From NCBI GenBank assembly GCA_040753915.1, contig JBFMDN010000036.1, positions 1 through 55,820 on the forward strand: a stretch of DNA of 55,820 nt, written 5' to 3'. Source of the DNA: JBFMDN01 sp040753915. Its GTDB lineage: Bacteria; Desulfobacterota; Desulfomonilia; Desulfomonilales; Desulfomonilaceae. Positions 1 through 8,549 of this stretch are shown here, piece after piece. A program made the translations under genes and the position numbers. Each line of letters opens with the position of its first letter. Position 1 is the stretch's first letter. The notes under the pieces were generated by a model. The model was given only the letters and a program-made list of their open reading frames with translations. It did not search any database and was not told where the DNA came from.

Positions 1-20
1 GACTTAACAAGGACCCCGTC

Positions 21-83
21 ACCCCGGCGAAAGCCGGGGTCCATAACATATTGGAAGGACTGGATTCCGGCTTTCGCCGGAAT
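21..83. repeat. pair of palindromic repeats (REP-like)
   Basis: Two perfect hairpins lie here in opposite orientation. The first has 8-base arms ACCCCGGC/GCCGGGGT around a GAAA loop (21-40). The second has arms ATTCCGGC/GCCGGAAT around TTTC (64-83), so its core is the reverse complement of the first. Such CCGGCGAAAGCCGG elements are common dispersed intergenic repeats in bacterial genomes. No gene is visible in this stretch. Confidence 0.7.
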
Positions 84-261
84 GACGAACAATTGGCCGT
101 TCCACTTCTAACTTAACGCCTATGCCCGCTGGGAGAGGGTGGGGTTAGGGCTCCATGAGCACTATCCTCCCTCACCGCACCACTTTCTCTGCTGTTTCCC
201 GAGTCTTGATACAGTTTGTTCAAGCCCGCCCTTTCCTGAAAGGAAGCTTACGAAAAAGAAT

Positions 262-399
262 GCCGGCGAGACGCCGGCCCGAGGGGATATTTGCACGGCG
301 ATTTCAGTGGTAGGAGGGTGCTGCCGATCGAGTGATTTCGTCGCGCCGGCATCTTGCCGGTGACCCTTAACCGTGGTGAAGATGCCGGCGAGATGCCGG
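262..399. repeat. cluster of GCCGGC palindromic repeat units
   Basis: Three short units share the form GCCGGC-N5-GCCGG, at 262-278, 345-360 and 384-399. The second (spacer ATCTT) and third (spacer GAGAT) are near reverse complements of each other. They lie downstream of the minus-strand gene ending at 508, so they could end or stabilise its transcript, but no T-run supports a classic terminator. Positions 1-507 hold no convincing coding region. Confidence 0.55.
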
Positions 400-507
400 A
401 ACTACGGGAAACGGCACAGCGTGGTGTTGCGGCCGTAATGTCTCGGCTTGTCCCCCAGGCCGGGATCTTGAAGCTCGCTGCCAGGTCCCCCAAAGATCGA
501 GGTTCTG

Positions 508-1356
508 CTAAGAACTCTGGTACGTCAGCACCATGCCACCGTCAAAGAGTAAATCTCCACCTACTAGATACCGAGAGTGTTTCGAGAATCCGAACATGAA
601 TAGATTGGCAACCTCAATCGGTGACATCATCTCCTTTACCCGGGAAGCCCCCATCATTACCTCCCTGACCACCTCCTCTTGTGTGATGCCACGCTGTTGA
701 GCCTGAGCCGGAATCTGGTACAGGGTGAGAGGAGTCTTGACGTAGCCGGTGCTCACGGTAAACGAACGGATCTTTCCTTCGCCCTCAGCGGCAATGGATT
801 GGGTCAGGCCGCGCAATCCAAATTTTGTGATGTTGTATACGGGTTTGTTCTTGGTGCAGATGTGTCCGTGCACCGAGCCCATGTTGCCCACGGCACCGCA
901 TCCGTTGTCGGACTTCTTGATGTGGGGAATAGTGAGCTTGGCAAGGTAGAAGGGAGCTCTGAGCATGAGGCGTTGCATCAGGTCATACTTTTCCATCGGG
1001 AAGTTTTCCACGGAATCGATGTGCTGAATCCCCGCAATATTGGCCAAAAACTTTATCTGGCCAAGCTCGGCGGCCTGCGAAACTGCCTTGTCAATGTCCT
1101 GGTCGTTCGTGAGATCCGTCCTGAGAAAAACCATCCGGCCACCGATCTCCTCCGCGAGTGTCTTGGTCTTCTCTCCTTCCTCCTCATTGATGTCCAGGCC
1201 CACTGCTATGAGGTTGTTGGCCGCTGCGGCCACTGCAGTGGCTCGGCCAATCCCCGTTCCCGCTCCAGTCACGATACACACGTTTCGTGAATTGAAGTCT
1301 TCGTCCGAAAGAGTGAGTATCTCGTCTCGTCGGATAGTCGGCTCGGTAATATCCAT
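508..1356 (-). CDS. short-chain dehydrogenase/reductase (SDR)
   Basis: A 282-residue classical SDR oxidoreductase, probably cytosolic and NAD(P)-dependent, acting on a hydroxyl or keto group; the substrate is unknown. The nucleotide motif TGAGTGIG is at residues 30-37 and NIAG near 106-109. The catalytic Ser161, Tyr174 and Lys178 (YNITK) are present. An unusual 22-residue N-terminal extension precedes the first beta strand. The ATG is preceded by GGAGGGG at good spacing. It is the last gene of the long minus-strand run that contains the mycofactocin genes. It lacks the cofactor-trapping insertion typical of mycofactocin-dependent SDRs, so it may use free NAD(P). Confidence 0.85.
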   Translation of the reverse strand: MDITEPTIRRDEILTLSDEDFNSRNVCIVTGAGTGIGRATAVAAAANNLIAVGLDINEEEGEKTKTLAEEIGGRMVFLRTDLTNDQDIDKAVSQAAELGQIKFLANIAGIQHIDSVENFPMEKYDLMQRLMLRAPFYLAKLTIPHIKKSDNGCGAVGNMGSVHGHICTKNKPVYNITKFGLRGLTQSIAAEGEGKIRSFTVSTGYVKTPLTLYQIPAQAQQRGITQEEVVREVMMGASRVKEMMSPIEVANLFMFGFSKHSRYLVGGDLLFDGGMVLTYQSS

Positions 1357-1523
1357 AACAGGCTCCCCTCCAAGGCGTTATGCAGACTTACGTCCAGTCT
1401 CGGCCATAGGTTTACACTACAAACGAGTCACCCGCAAGATGGCCGCATTATCATGCCGGGCTGCTACCCTGGACCCGTCTGCATTGGGGCGGCGCAAGGG
1501 AATGATGCCGTGTTGAATGGAAG

Positions 1524-2759
1524 CTACGTCACAGACTCCTGGGCTCGTCCGCAGTGTTCGAGCACACTTGCGGGAAACGAGAGCTTAAAGGCTGCTTTAG
1601 TGTCTCCGAGGCGCTCGAATGACAGCTCTCCGTTATGATTTCGCATGATGGTGTAGCAGACGGAAAGATTTATTGGCGATATTTGGGGCCACTTGTCCCC
1701 GTAACAAGACGAAACCGACAGGTCTTCCCATGCCGGAGAAAAATTCTCGTGAGATTCGATGGAAATCACCACCTCAATGAGACTGCCGGCGTTCCTCTGG
1801 AGAGCAGTAATTTCTCCACCCTTCTCCATTGCGCGAAACGCCAGGTTGAAGATGTTGAGAAACAAATGCTTGAGCTGCGTTTCCTTGCCAAAAACGTTGC
1901 CAAGTCCTGCGGCCAACATGTTCCGGACGCCGAGCCTAATCTTATGGTCTTTCGCATGCTGTCGGAGAAGCGAAACAGTATCGTTAAGAATCGAGTCGAT
2001 GGACAGTATTTCCGGTGCATCGACCGGCTTGCGAGCATACTGTAGCAGGTTTTGAACAATGTCCTTACAGCGGTAAGACTCACTGAGAATGATCTCGAGA
2101 TATTCTCGAAAAGACTCTGCTTTCAGAGTGCCGCCGGCTTCGTCGAGGCTCTTGATTCTCTTTAGGAGGCCCTCGGCGAATCCCGCAATGGAAGTCAGCG
2201 GATTGTTAATCTCATGGGCAATGCTTGCCGCAAGAAGTCCCACTGCAGCCATACGGTCCGCCTGAAGCAGGTTGTGCTCGTATTCTTTGCGTCGCGTTAT
2301 GTCTCGCATAAGGAGTATGATCTCGTTGACCGCTCCGAATGGGCTCACTATTGGAGAAACGGTCCACTCGTAGTGATGTCCTCCATAAACTCCGCCCTTA
2401 ATGAGGACCTCTCCCCTGTACGTTTCATGGGTTTCAAGCGCCTTGAGGGCAGGGCAGTTGTTGCAAACCTCAGTCTTGCGAAAAAGGGCCTCGAAGCAGC
2501 GTCTGCCCACGAGGGCTCTCTCGGGAAACATCTCCCCTTGCACTTTGTTCACAAAGGTGATGTTCAGGTTGCGATCTAGTATCGCCATCCCATCGCTTAT
2601 GCCATTGATGATCGCTTCGAGCCTGTTATGGCGCATCGCCAATTCGATATTCAGCTTCTCCAGCTCGTTAATTTTTGAGCGCACTTCTTTGAAGTGACCG
2701 ATCTTGGAGAAGCCTATTCCCTTGAAGTCATACTGGCTGAACCTCATTCTATCAGTCAT
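1524..2759 (-). CDS. PAS-domain sensor histidine kinase with degenerate ATPase domain
   Basis: A 411-residue soluble sensor kinase with no membrane segment. A short coiled coil (about 22-45) leads into a PAS domain (about 45-155) holding a CNNCP motif near residue 99, which might bind metal or sense redox. The HisKA helix has its phospho-acceptor His182 in AHEINNPLTS. The C-terminal ATP-binding domain is eroded: the N-box reads NIFNLAFRAM instead of an Asn-Ala-x-x-Ala pattern, and no DxGxG or GxGxG box follows. It may therefore have little kinase activity and act as a phosphatase or scaffold. It starts 9 bases after the alcohol dehydrogenase gene upstream of it and is a candidate partner of the NtrC-type regulator at 16497-17834, which is an inference from proximity. 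Confidence 0.82.
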   Translation of the reverse strand: MTDRMRFSQYDFKGIGFSKIGHFKEVRSKINELEKLNIELAMRHNRLEAIINGISDGMAILDRNLNITFVNKVQGEMFPERALVGRRCFEALFRKTEVCNNCPALKALETHETYRGEVLIKGGVYGGHHYEWTVSPIVSPFGAVNEIILLMRDITRRKEYEHNLLQADRMAAVGLLAASIAHEINNPLTSIAGFAEGLLKRIKSLDEAGGTLKAESFREYLEIILSESYRCKDIVQNLLQYARKPVDAPEILSIDSILNDTVSLLRQHAKDHKIRLGVRNMLAAGLGNVFGKETQLKHLFLNIFNLAFRAMEKGGEITALQRNAGSLIEVVISIESHENFSPAWEDLSVSSCYGDKWPQISPINLSVCYTIMRNHNGELSFERLGDTKAAFKLSFPASVLEHCGRAQESVT

Positions 2760-2768
2760 GAAAAACCC

Positions 2769-3926
2769 CTACAATGCGGCTCTGTAAAGACGCTCGATTT
2801 CCTCCCTTGAATAACAGTACGGATTTGTGAGCATGCAAATATCCTGTTGAGCCATTTCGGCCAGCCGAGGAATATCTTCCGCCTTAACTCCCAACGCGGA
2901 AAGGCTTGTTGGCAACTCGAGCGCCTCAATAAGCTTGAGAATTTCTTCGAGAACGCATTCGGCTGCCTGTTCAGTTTTCATCCCTGCAGTTTGTACTCCC
3001 ATTGCCTGAGCTACTCGAGCATATTTCACTGTTGAATGCTCAAGATTTTCCCGGATGACGCCGGGCAAGAGTACCGAGTTGGCTATCCCGTGATGAATGT
3101 CGAACAGACCCCCGAGCGGATGAGCCAGTGCGTGGACCGCCCCGAGTATCGCGTTGGAGAAGGCCATTCCCGATTCAAGGCACGCGATGGACATGCCTTC
3201 CAGCGCTTCCCGAGTCTTGAATTTCACCGCTTGTACCAGGTTGCCGACAACGAGCTCGATAGCATGAATGGCGTGAGGATCGGTCATGGCCCAGGCAAGG
3301 GAGGAAACATAGGCTTCCAGGGCATGAGTCAGCGCGTCCATTCCTGTAGCTGCCATGAGCTCGGGTGGCTTCGTTTGCAGGAGTCGAGGATCCACAAGGG
3401 AAATATCGGGCATGATCGCGCGACTCAAGATTGTCATCTTCATCTTCCGCTCGGTGTCCGTTATCACGGCGAACTGCGAGACGTCAGCGCCAGTCCCGGC
3501 TGTGGTCGGAGCACACACCAGCGGAGGTATTGGATGGACCACTTGGTTGCATCCTTCGTATTCCTGGATCCTTCCGTGGTTTGTAACCACAATAGCGATT
3601 CCTTTGGCAGTGTCAATGGGGCTGCCTCCCCCCACTGCCACTATGACATCGCACTTCTTCTTGGCATAGAGGTTGAATCCTTCCTCGACCTGGAAATCTC
3701 TGGGATTGGTTACCACGTTGTCATACACCACGTACCCGAGATCCTCCTGTTCCAGGTACTTGATAGCTTCATCTACCCAGCCGGCCTCGACAACCCCGGG
3801 GTCGGAAACGAGCATGACCCGTTCTCCGCCCAATCTTCTCGCACAATTCCCGATTTCTGAAAGCGCTCCGAGTCCGTAGATGATTTCAGGCACCTCGAAT
3901 TTGAGCAGTGAATTATCCTGTGTCAA
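2769..3926 (-). CDS. iron-containing alcohol dehydrogenase (group III)
   Basis: A 385-residue member of the Fe-ADH family, which oxidises alcohols or reduces aldehydes with NAD(P)(H). The dinucleotide motif GGGSPIDTAKG is near residues 98-108, and the metal ligands are offered by MDALTHALEAY and by HALAHPLGGLFDIHHG. The start is a TTG placed 7 bases after a strong GGAGG; no better in-frame ATG lies nearby. Some family members (methanol:NDMA oxidoreductases) work with mycofactocin in Actinobacteria. The shared operon makes that possible here, but no sequence feature proves it. Confidence 0.88.
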   Translation of the reverse strand: MTQDNSLLKFEVPEIIYGLGALSEIGNCARRLGGERVMLVSDPGVVEAGWVDEAIKYLEQEDLGYVVYDNVVTNPRDFQVEEGFNLYAKKKCDVIVAVGGGSPIDTAKGIAIVVTNHGRIQEYEGCNQVVHPIPPLVCAPTTAGTGADVSQFAVITDTERKMKMTILSRAIMPDISLVDPRLLQTKPPELMAATGMDALTHALEAYVSSLAWAMTDPHAIHAIELVVGNLVQAVKFKTREALEGMSIACLESGMAFSNAILGAVHALAHPLGGLFDIHHGIANSVLLPGVIRENLEHSTVKYARVAQAMGVQTAGMKTEQAAECVLEEILKLIEALELPTSLSALGVKAEDIPRLAEMAQQDICMLTNPYCYSREEIERLYRAAL

Positions 3927-4165
3927 CGTCGTCCTCCGCTATCCATTTGTTTTCGAACTGGCGAGGCTCCCGCGTCAGATTGTCGTGGTGCGCATTGAAG
4001 ATGGCGGCCTGGGCGATGATGCTGAGGTAGGGGAGGCTTTGAACCCCAACCCCATCCATGGAACCTCTATCGCGAAGCTGGATGCGCGGCAGTATACCAT
4101 GTCTGTCATGCTGAAACGAGCATTACGCTCGCCCACACTCCGTTGCCCGGCCGACTTTCCGCCGG

Positions 4166-4474
4166 TCAACCGGCCTTCACCCGAAATTCATAGGTCTTTT
4201 GCACGAGCTCCTCATAAGTGTGCTCGAGCTCCGTCAGGAGCCGGTACATGTCATCGGTCCCGGAATCAACATGTTTCCGGAGATCAAGGGCTTTTTGCCT
4301 GCACTCCTGGAGGAGCTCTCCGCCTTTGACAGTTTTGAGAAACATCTTGTCAGCCAGAGGAACTGACCTTTGAAAGAGCTTTCGGATCCGGTACTCCGCC
4401 TCCGAGGAGATATGCTCCGATCGGAGCAGCTTCTCCAACGAGTCCAGAAAATCATGTAGTGCAGCAGTCTTCAT
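4166..4474 (-). CDS. small helical protein, paralogue of the protein at 11699-12058
   Basis: A 102-residue protein of unknown family, rich in charged helix-forming residues, without signal peptide or membrane segment. Its middle reads MFLKTVKGGELLQEC; the product of 11699-12058 has YMKTVKAGETSWAC at the matching place, and the flanking helices align too, so the two are paralogues lying at opposite ends of the same gene run. A predicted four-helix or coiled-coil adaptor is the most one can say. The ribosome binding site is weak. About 240 bases separate it from the alcohol dehydrogenase start. Confidence 0.65.
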   Translation of the reverse strand: MKTAALHDFLDSLEKLLRSEHISSEAEYRIRKLFQRSVPLADKMFLKTVKGGELLQECRQKALDLRKHVDSGTDDMYRLLTELEHTYEELVQKTYEFRVKAG

Positions 4475-4775
4475 ATGTCCGATCCGTTCGTCGGTCCCCT
4501 CGTAAGGCAGAGGGGAAGAATGGGCGATGTATTCTCAGCACCCAGCGGCTCGCCGCCTCTCCTGATTGTAAACAAGACTGCATGACCACCGAAGACCTTC
4601 AAGTTTCTTTGGTTCTGTGAACGAGATCCGCGTTTGTCGGGTTCTCGGTTGCAGCGGGTAGGTTTCCTGGTAGAGATCGCAGGGAGCAGAGCACGCAAAC
4701 TTCTGCTCAAAAGCGCTGATTCCTCAGATGGGGGAAGGAGATCGCAGTCTTGGGTTAGGGCATTTGTCTCCCGAA
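4475..4775. other. non-coding gap with a hairpin
   Basis: The gap between larC and the small helical protein gene holds no supported gene. A perfect hairpin with arms TCCCCTC/GAGGGGA and an 8-base loop sits at 4495-4516, just upstream of the 4474 start. Without a T-run it is not a standard terminator; it could be a processing or attenuation element within the operon transcript. Open frames crossing this gap on either strand look like chance. Confidence 0.35.
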
Positions 4776-5975
4776 TCATTGCCGCAATTTCTGCCCGACT
4801 CGGAGGGCAGCCGCCCTTACCTCGTCGATGACCTCTTTGAGTGGAACCCCCCTTTCCAGAGCCACGCGTTTGCACTCATCATACTCTGCAGACACGTTGA
4901 TTATTGTCTTCCCCGCTTCAGCCACCTTAAACTTCATCGGGCCGTGGAGTGTCTCGATTTCGTGGACGGACCGCTCCGCCTTAATCCTGTTGTCAATCCT
5001 CCACCGCAAGCCGATAGTGGTAGTCTCTCTCATGAGAAAATCCGATAACTCGCCAAGCATTTCCGTCGGACATATGACCGAGATTTGAATTCCCGGTCGG
5101 TTCTTTTTCATGTGAATAGGGAAGAGAAGCACATCCAAAGCGCCCATCTTGAGCATTCTCTCGATGAGATAATCGTAGATCTGGGGATTCATATCATCGA
5201 TGCACGATTCAATAATGGCAACGCGTTCTACCAGATAGTCTCCCATATCTTCTGCGGTATACCCGATAATGACCCTGAGGAGGTTCGGAAGAGCGAAGTC
5301 CGAGCTCCCTGCTCCGTACCCGACCTTTTCCACGGTTAACTGGGGTAAGGGGCCGAAGTCAGAGGCGAGGGTGGTCAGGATCGCGGCTCCCGTCGGAGTC
5401 AAGAGCTCTCCTTTAATGCCTGTCGAATAGGATGGCTTACCCTTGATCAGCTCTGCAGTTGCGGGAGCGGGGACGGGTAAGATGCCGTGGGCACACTCTA
5501 TCGTGCCCGTTCCCACATGGAGAGGCGAACAGTAAACCTTCTCTATTCCCATTGCGTACAGGCCGGCAACCGATCCTACGACATCGATGATAGCGTCCAT
5601 CGCGCCGACCTCGTGGAAATGGATGTCGTGGATGGATGTGCGGTGCACGGTGGCCTCTGCGTGAGCCAGTCGCTCGAATATCTTCCGACTGTTCTCCTTG
5701 ACCGGATCGGCCAGGCTGCTGTCTTGAATAATCCGGACGATGTCGTCAAGGTGTCTGTGATGGTGGTGATGATGATCGTGGTCGATATGCACGAGGGCCT
5801 GGCTGCCTCCCAGCCCCCTCCTGGTGACCTTCTCGACCTGAAGGTCGTAATTGCTCAAATTAAGCTTGGCGATCTCGCCGCTCAGGGTATCAAGCGGCAG
5901 ACCGGCGTCCAACAGGGATCCGAGGATCATGTCTCCACTGGCTCCGGAGAAGCAATCAAAATAGGCCACCTTCAC
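4776..5975 (-). CDS. larC: nickel-pincer cofactor nickel insertase LarC
   Basis: A 399-residue LarC, the CTP-dependent protein that inserts nickel into pyridinium-3,5-bisthiocarboxylic acid mononucleotide to finish the nickel-pincer (NPN) cofactor. The family signature FDCFSGASGDMILG is at residues 6-19, and a metal-binding run of alternating His and Asp (HIDHDHHHHHHRH) at 63-75. It is a single continuous frame, unlike Lactobacillus plantarum, where the two halves are joined by frameshifting. The start is GTG with AAGGAG upstream. It follows larB by 48 bases. larE and a LarA-type enzyme are not in the window, so the cofactor's user is unknown. Confidence 0.93.
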   Translation of the reverse strand: MKVAYFDCFSGASGDMILGSLLDAGLPLDTLSGEIAKLNLSNYDLQVEKVTRRGLGGSQALVHIDHDHHHHHHRHLDDIVRIIQDSSLADPVKENSRKIFERLAHAEATVHRTSIHDIHFHEVGAMDAIIDVVGSVAGLYAMGIEKVYCSPLHVGTGTIECAHGILPVPAPATAELIKGKPSYSTGIKGELLTPTGAAILTTLASDFGPLPQLTVEKVGYGAGSSDFALPNLLRVIIGYTAEDMGDYLVERVAIIESCIDDMNPQIYDYLIERMLKMGALDVLLFPIHMKKNRPGIQISVICPTEMLGELSDFLMRETTTIGLRWRIDNRIKAERSVHEIETLHGPMKFKVAEAGKTIINVSAEYDECKRVALERGVPLKEVIDEVRAAALRVGQKLRQ

Positions 5976-6023
5976 GGGTCTCTCCTTATACTTGAGGCAC
6001 CTTGTTCAAGGTCGACGTTTTCG

Positions 6024-6839
6024 TCAGAGGGTCGCTGCGGACTCTCGCTGGATTCTTTCTCGTGCATGCACACTGTGGTCGTGTAATTTCCCGACAGCCA
6101 GCTTGTTAATAAGGCTAGCCTGGTACCCTGCGCCGAAGCCATTGTCGATATTGACGACAGATACTCCTGACGCACAACTATTCAGCATGCTCAGGAGCGC
6201 TGCAACCCCTCCGAAGCTGGCGCCGTATCCGATGCTGGTCGGCACCCCTATCACCGGACAGGACACAAGCCCGCCAACCACGCTCGCAAGAGCCCCTTCC
6301 ATTCCCGCTACGACCACCGCTACATTGGCCCGAAAAAGCTCTTCACAAGAATGGAGTAGTCGATGAATGCCGGCCACTCCCACGTCGTACAATCGATGCA
6401 CGTAGTTCCCAAGCGTCTCGGCTGTTATTGCTGCTTCCTCCGCAATCGGTATGTCCGAAGTGCCTGCGCTCACAACGGCAATATTCCCGATCTTTTCCAC
6501 TTCCCTCGGGTTTATGATCACCATGCGAGCCTGCTCGTGATAACAATGCTCTTCTGCAACCTCGCATATGGCCCTGTAGACCTCAGGGCTAGCCCTGGAA
6601 GCAAGAATGTTGCAATGCTCTCTGCTCATTCGGAGAACTATGCCTTGAATCTGAGATAAGGATTTGCCCTCGCAGTAAATCACCTCGGGCACTCCCTGCC
6701 GGATACAGCGATGATAGTCGATCTTGGCATATCCCAGGTCGTCAAAAGGGAGCTTTCTGAGTTTGTGCACCGCCACGTCCAAAGAGACTTGGCCGGCTCG
6801 CACCTGCTCAAGCAGGTGTCTGAGTTGAAGTGTATCCAT
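6024..6839 (-). CDS. larB: NaAD carboxylase/hydrolase LarB
   Basis: LarB carboxylates and hydrolyses nicotinic acid adenine dinucleotide, the first step of nickel-pincer cofactor synthesis; its C-terminal half is PurE-like. With the ATG chosen here the protein has 271 residues, and the reactive Cys falls at 222 in NSCASG, followed by VVNIDNGFGAG, as in known LarB. A longer frame from a TTG at 6911 adds 24 residues that look unrelated to the family, so I prefer the ATG although its ribosome binding site is poor. It lies between mftF and larC in one run. Confidence 0.92.
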   Translation of the reverse strand: MDTLQLRHLLEQVRAGQVSLDVAVHKLRKLPFDDLGYAKIDYHRCIRQGVPEVIYCEGKSLSQIQGIVLRMSREHCNILASRASPEVYRAICEVAEEHCYHEQARMVIINPREVEKIGNIAVVSAGTSDIPIAEEAAITAETLGNYVHRLYDVGVAGIHRLLHSCEELFRANVAVVVAGMEGALASVVGGLVSCPVIGVPTSIGYGASFGGVAALLSMLNSCASGVSVVNIDNGFGAGYQASLINKLAVGKLHDHSVHARERIQRESAATL

Positions 6840-6941
6840 GTTCTTGACCCCGTGCAAGGATGGACCGGTCGAGACCGCCTCTGAAAAATCGCTCGCCGTG
6901 AATTGAGACAAGAAGACAGCCGATTGTCCAGGAGTGTCGAC

Positions 6942-8549
6942 TCAGGACAGATTGCTGGGTCTTAAACCTTCCAGAGACCCTGAGCCCGCTGTCACTTCGT
7001 TCGCCCTGTCTCTCCCTCCCAGCGGCTGAGAGCCGTGCCGGTTCCGGTCAACTTCATTTATTGCCCTTCTGCTGGGCGTCTCGCGACGGCCAACCGTCAC
7101 GAACCTGAGTTTATACGACCTGAAATTCCTCCGCACGATTGAGCCCCACAATACCCCCGCTTGATAGGAGATGTGATCTGAAGCGAAGAAGAAGACAAAC
7201 GCGGGGTACGACAACTTGGGCCTCTTGCGCAGAAATTCCACGAAGGAAGGGAACAGGATCATGGCCATTGCGGCAGGCGCGAGCGACGGAAATACTGCTC
7301 CAACCAGGAGAATCAAGATCAGGTAGTATCGAACCCAATGATAGGTCAATTGGAAAAGAAGCTCGAAATGAGTCCCCGCCGTTGAGCGGAGAACCTCCTT
7401 TATGGAAATGGGAACCCCTATCTGCAATTCGTAGCGTCTCTTCTTCAGCAACGTGTCCAGAAGAACAGTGCCGGGAACTAACAATGCAGCGAGGAGACTC
7501 TGGAGCGCCACCGCACCGATGCAACCAGCAAGGATGACCATGGATGCCGGATTCCACGGATAGCGCTTGGACACATGGGGATGATTGTCGTGGAGCAGAG
7601 GTTCGGAGGTACCGTATTGAAATCTTCTTGAAAATGTGGCGGAGAACGAGCTCCTGTGTTTGTGCTTCACAACGCCTTTGGGAACGTAGATGAGCCGGAA
7701 TCCTGCTTCTTTGAGCCTCCAACAAAGATCGACGTCCTCACCCACGCGCTGGTTTTCCTTGAGGCCGCCAACCCTGAGGTACACGTCCTTCCTCACCACC
7801 ATGTTGCATGTCGGGACGTAGAAATCCGAGTCCGGCCCCGATCCTATCGCAAGGTCCGAACCCATGCATAAAGGAGACTTCACCTCTTCGTATCTGTCCA
7901 ACCAGGTGTTTTGGAAAAAAGACGCGACATAACCCCCGACGAGAGCGGTTCTCGAATCCTGAAAAAAGGGCACAAGGTCGCGAAGCCAGGCCGGATCGGC
8001 TATGCAGTCACTGTCTATAAATGCAACAAGCTCTCCCGACGCGTGCATCACCCCCACATTGCGAGCGGCTGACTGCCCGCGATTCACGGGAAGCTTGACA
8101 AGTCTTGCCTTGTGCTGTGCGGCTATCGCCGCTGAGCCGTCGGTCGAAGCATCGTCAACGACGATCACCTCAACCTTATCGGCTGGATAAACGAGAGCCG
8201 CCAGGGAGTCGAGGCACTCGCTGAGCTCTTCTTCACGGTTGTACACCGGAACAATGACGCTCACGGAGGGAAATTGGAGGCATTCTGACGGAGTCCAATC
8301 GAGAATTCCTGCTTGGAAGAGACGATCCAAGACGGCTAGAAGCGCCTCTTGAGAGCAACCGGCCTCAGGAATTTGATCGTGGTCCAGGCAGAGGCCGGCC
8401 TGACACCTCTGCAAAACAGAAAACGCGGCCGCATTGACCCGAAAGGCCCTCAGAGGGCTTTTTCGCAGCAAGACGCCGCCAGAGCCTTGGGAAATGAGAC
8501 GGACCCCCTGCTTGAGTCGGAATACCCCTGTAACGAGCTGGGTCATCAC
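6942..8549 (-). CDS. mftF: mycofactocin glycosyltransferase MftF
   Basis: A 535-residue family 2 glycosyltransferase. In the mycofactocin pathway MftF adds glucose units to the redox cofactor. Residues 1-90 resemble a PqqD-like peptide-recognition domain, as seen in MftF proteins. The catalytic GT2 domain begins at about 93 (VSVIVPVYNREEE), with VVDDAST and FIDSDC as nucleotide-sugar and metal motifs. Two to four hydrophobic segments (about 345-480) suggest membrane association. The C-terminal 50 residues are polar and seem an extension. Its ATG overlaps the mftC stop by four bases, so translation is coupled. Confidence 0.9.
   Translation of the reverse strand: MMTQLVTGVFRLKQGVRLISQGSGGVLLRKSPLRAFRVNAAAFSVLQRCQAGLCLDHDQIPEAGCSQEALLAVLDRLFQAGILDWTPSECLQFPSVSVIVPVYNREEELSECLDSLAALVYPADKVEVIVVDDASTDGSAAIAAQHKARLVKLPVNRGQSAARNVGVMHASGELVAFIDSDCIADPAWLRDLVPFFQDSRTALVGGYVASFFQNTWLDRYEEVKSPLCMGSDLAIGSGPDSDFYVPTCNMVVRKDVYLRVGGLKENQRVGEDVDLCWRLKEAGFRLIYVPKGVVKHKHRSSFSATFSRRFQYGTSEPLLHDNHPHVSKRYPWNPASMVILAGCIGAVALQSLLAALLVPGTVLLDTLLKKRRYELQIGVPISIKEVLRSTAGTHFELLFQLTYHWVRYYLILILLVGAVFPSLAPAAMAMILFPSFVEFLRKRPKLSYPAFVFFFASDHISYQAGVLWGSIVRRNFRSYKLRFVTVGRRETPSRRAINEVDRNRHGSQPLGGRDRANEVTAGSGSLEGLRPSNLS

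Noticed and set aside
3036..3860. A 274-codon plus-strand frame
   Set aside because: It is antisense to the iron alcohol dehydrogenase and has no recognisable motif.
4471..4875. A 134-codon minus-strand frame covering the larC end
   Set aside because: It overlaps larC in another frame, has poor composition and no ribosome site.
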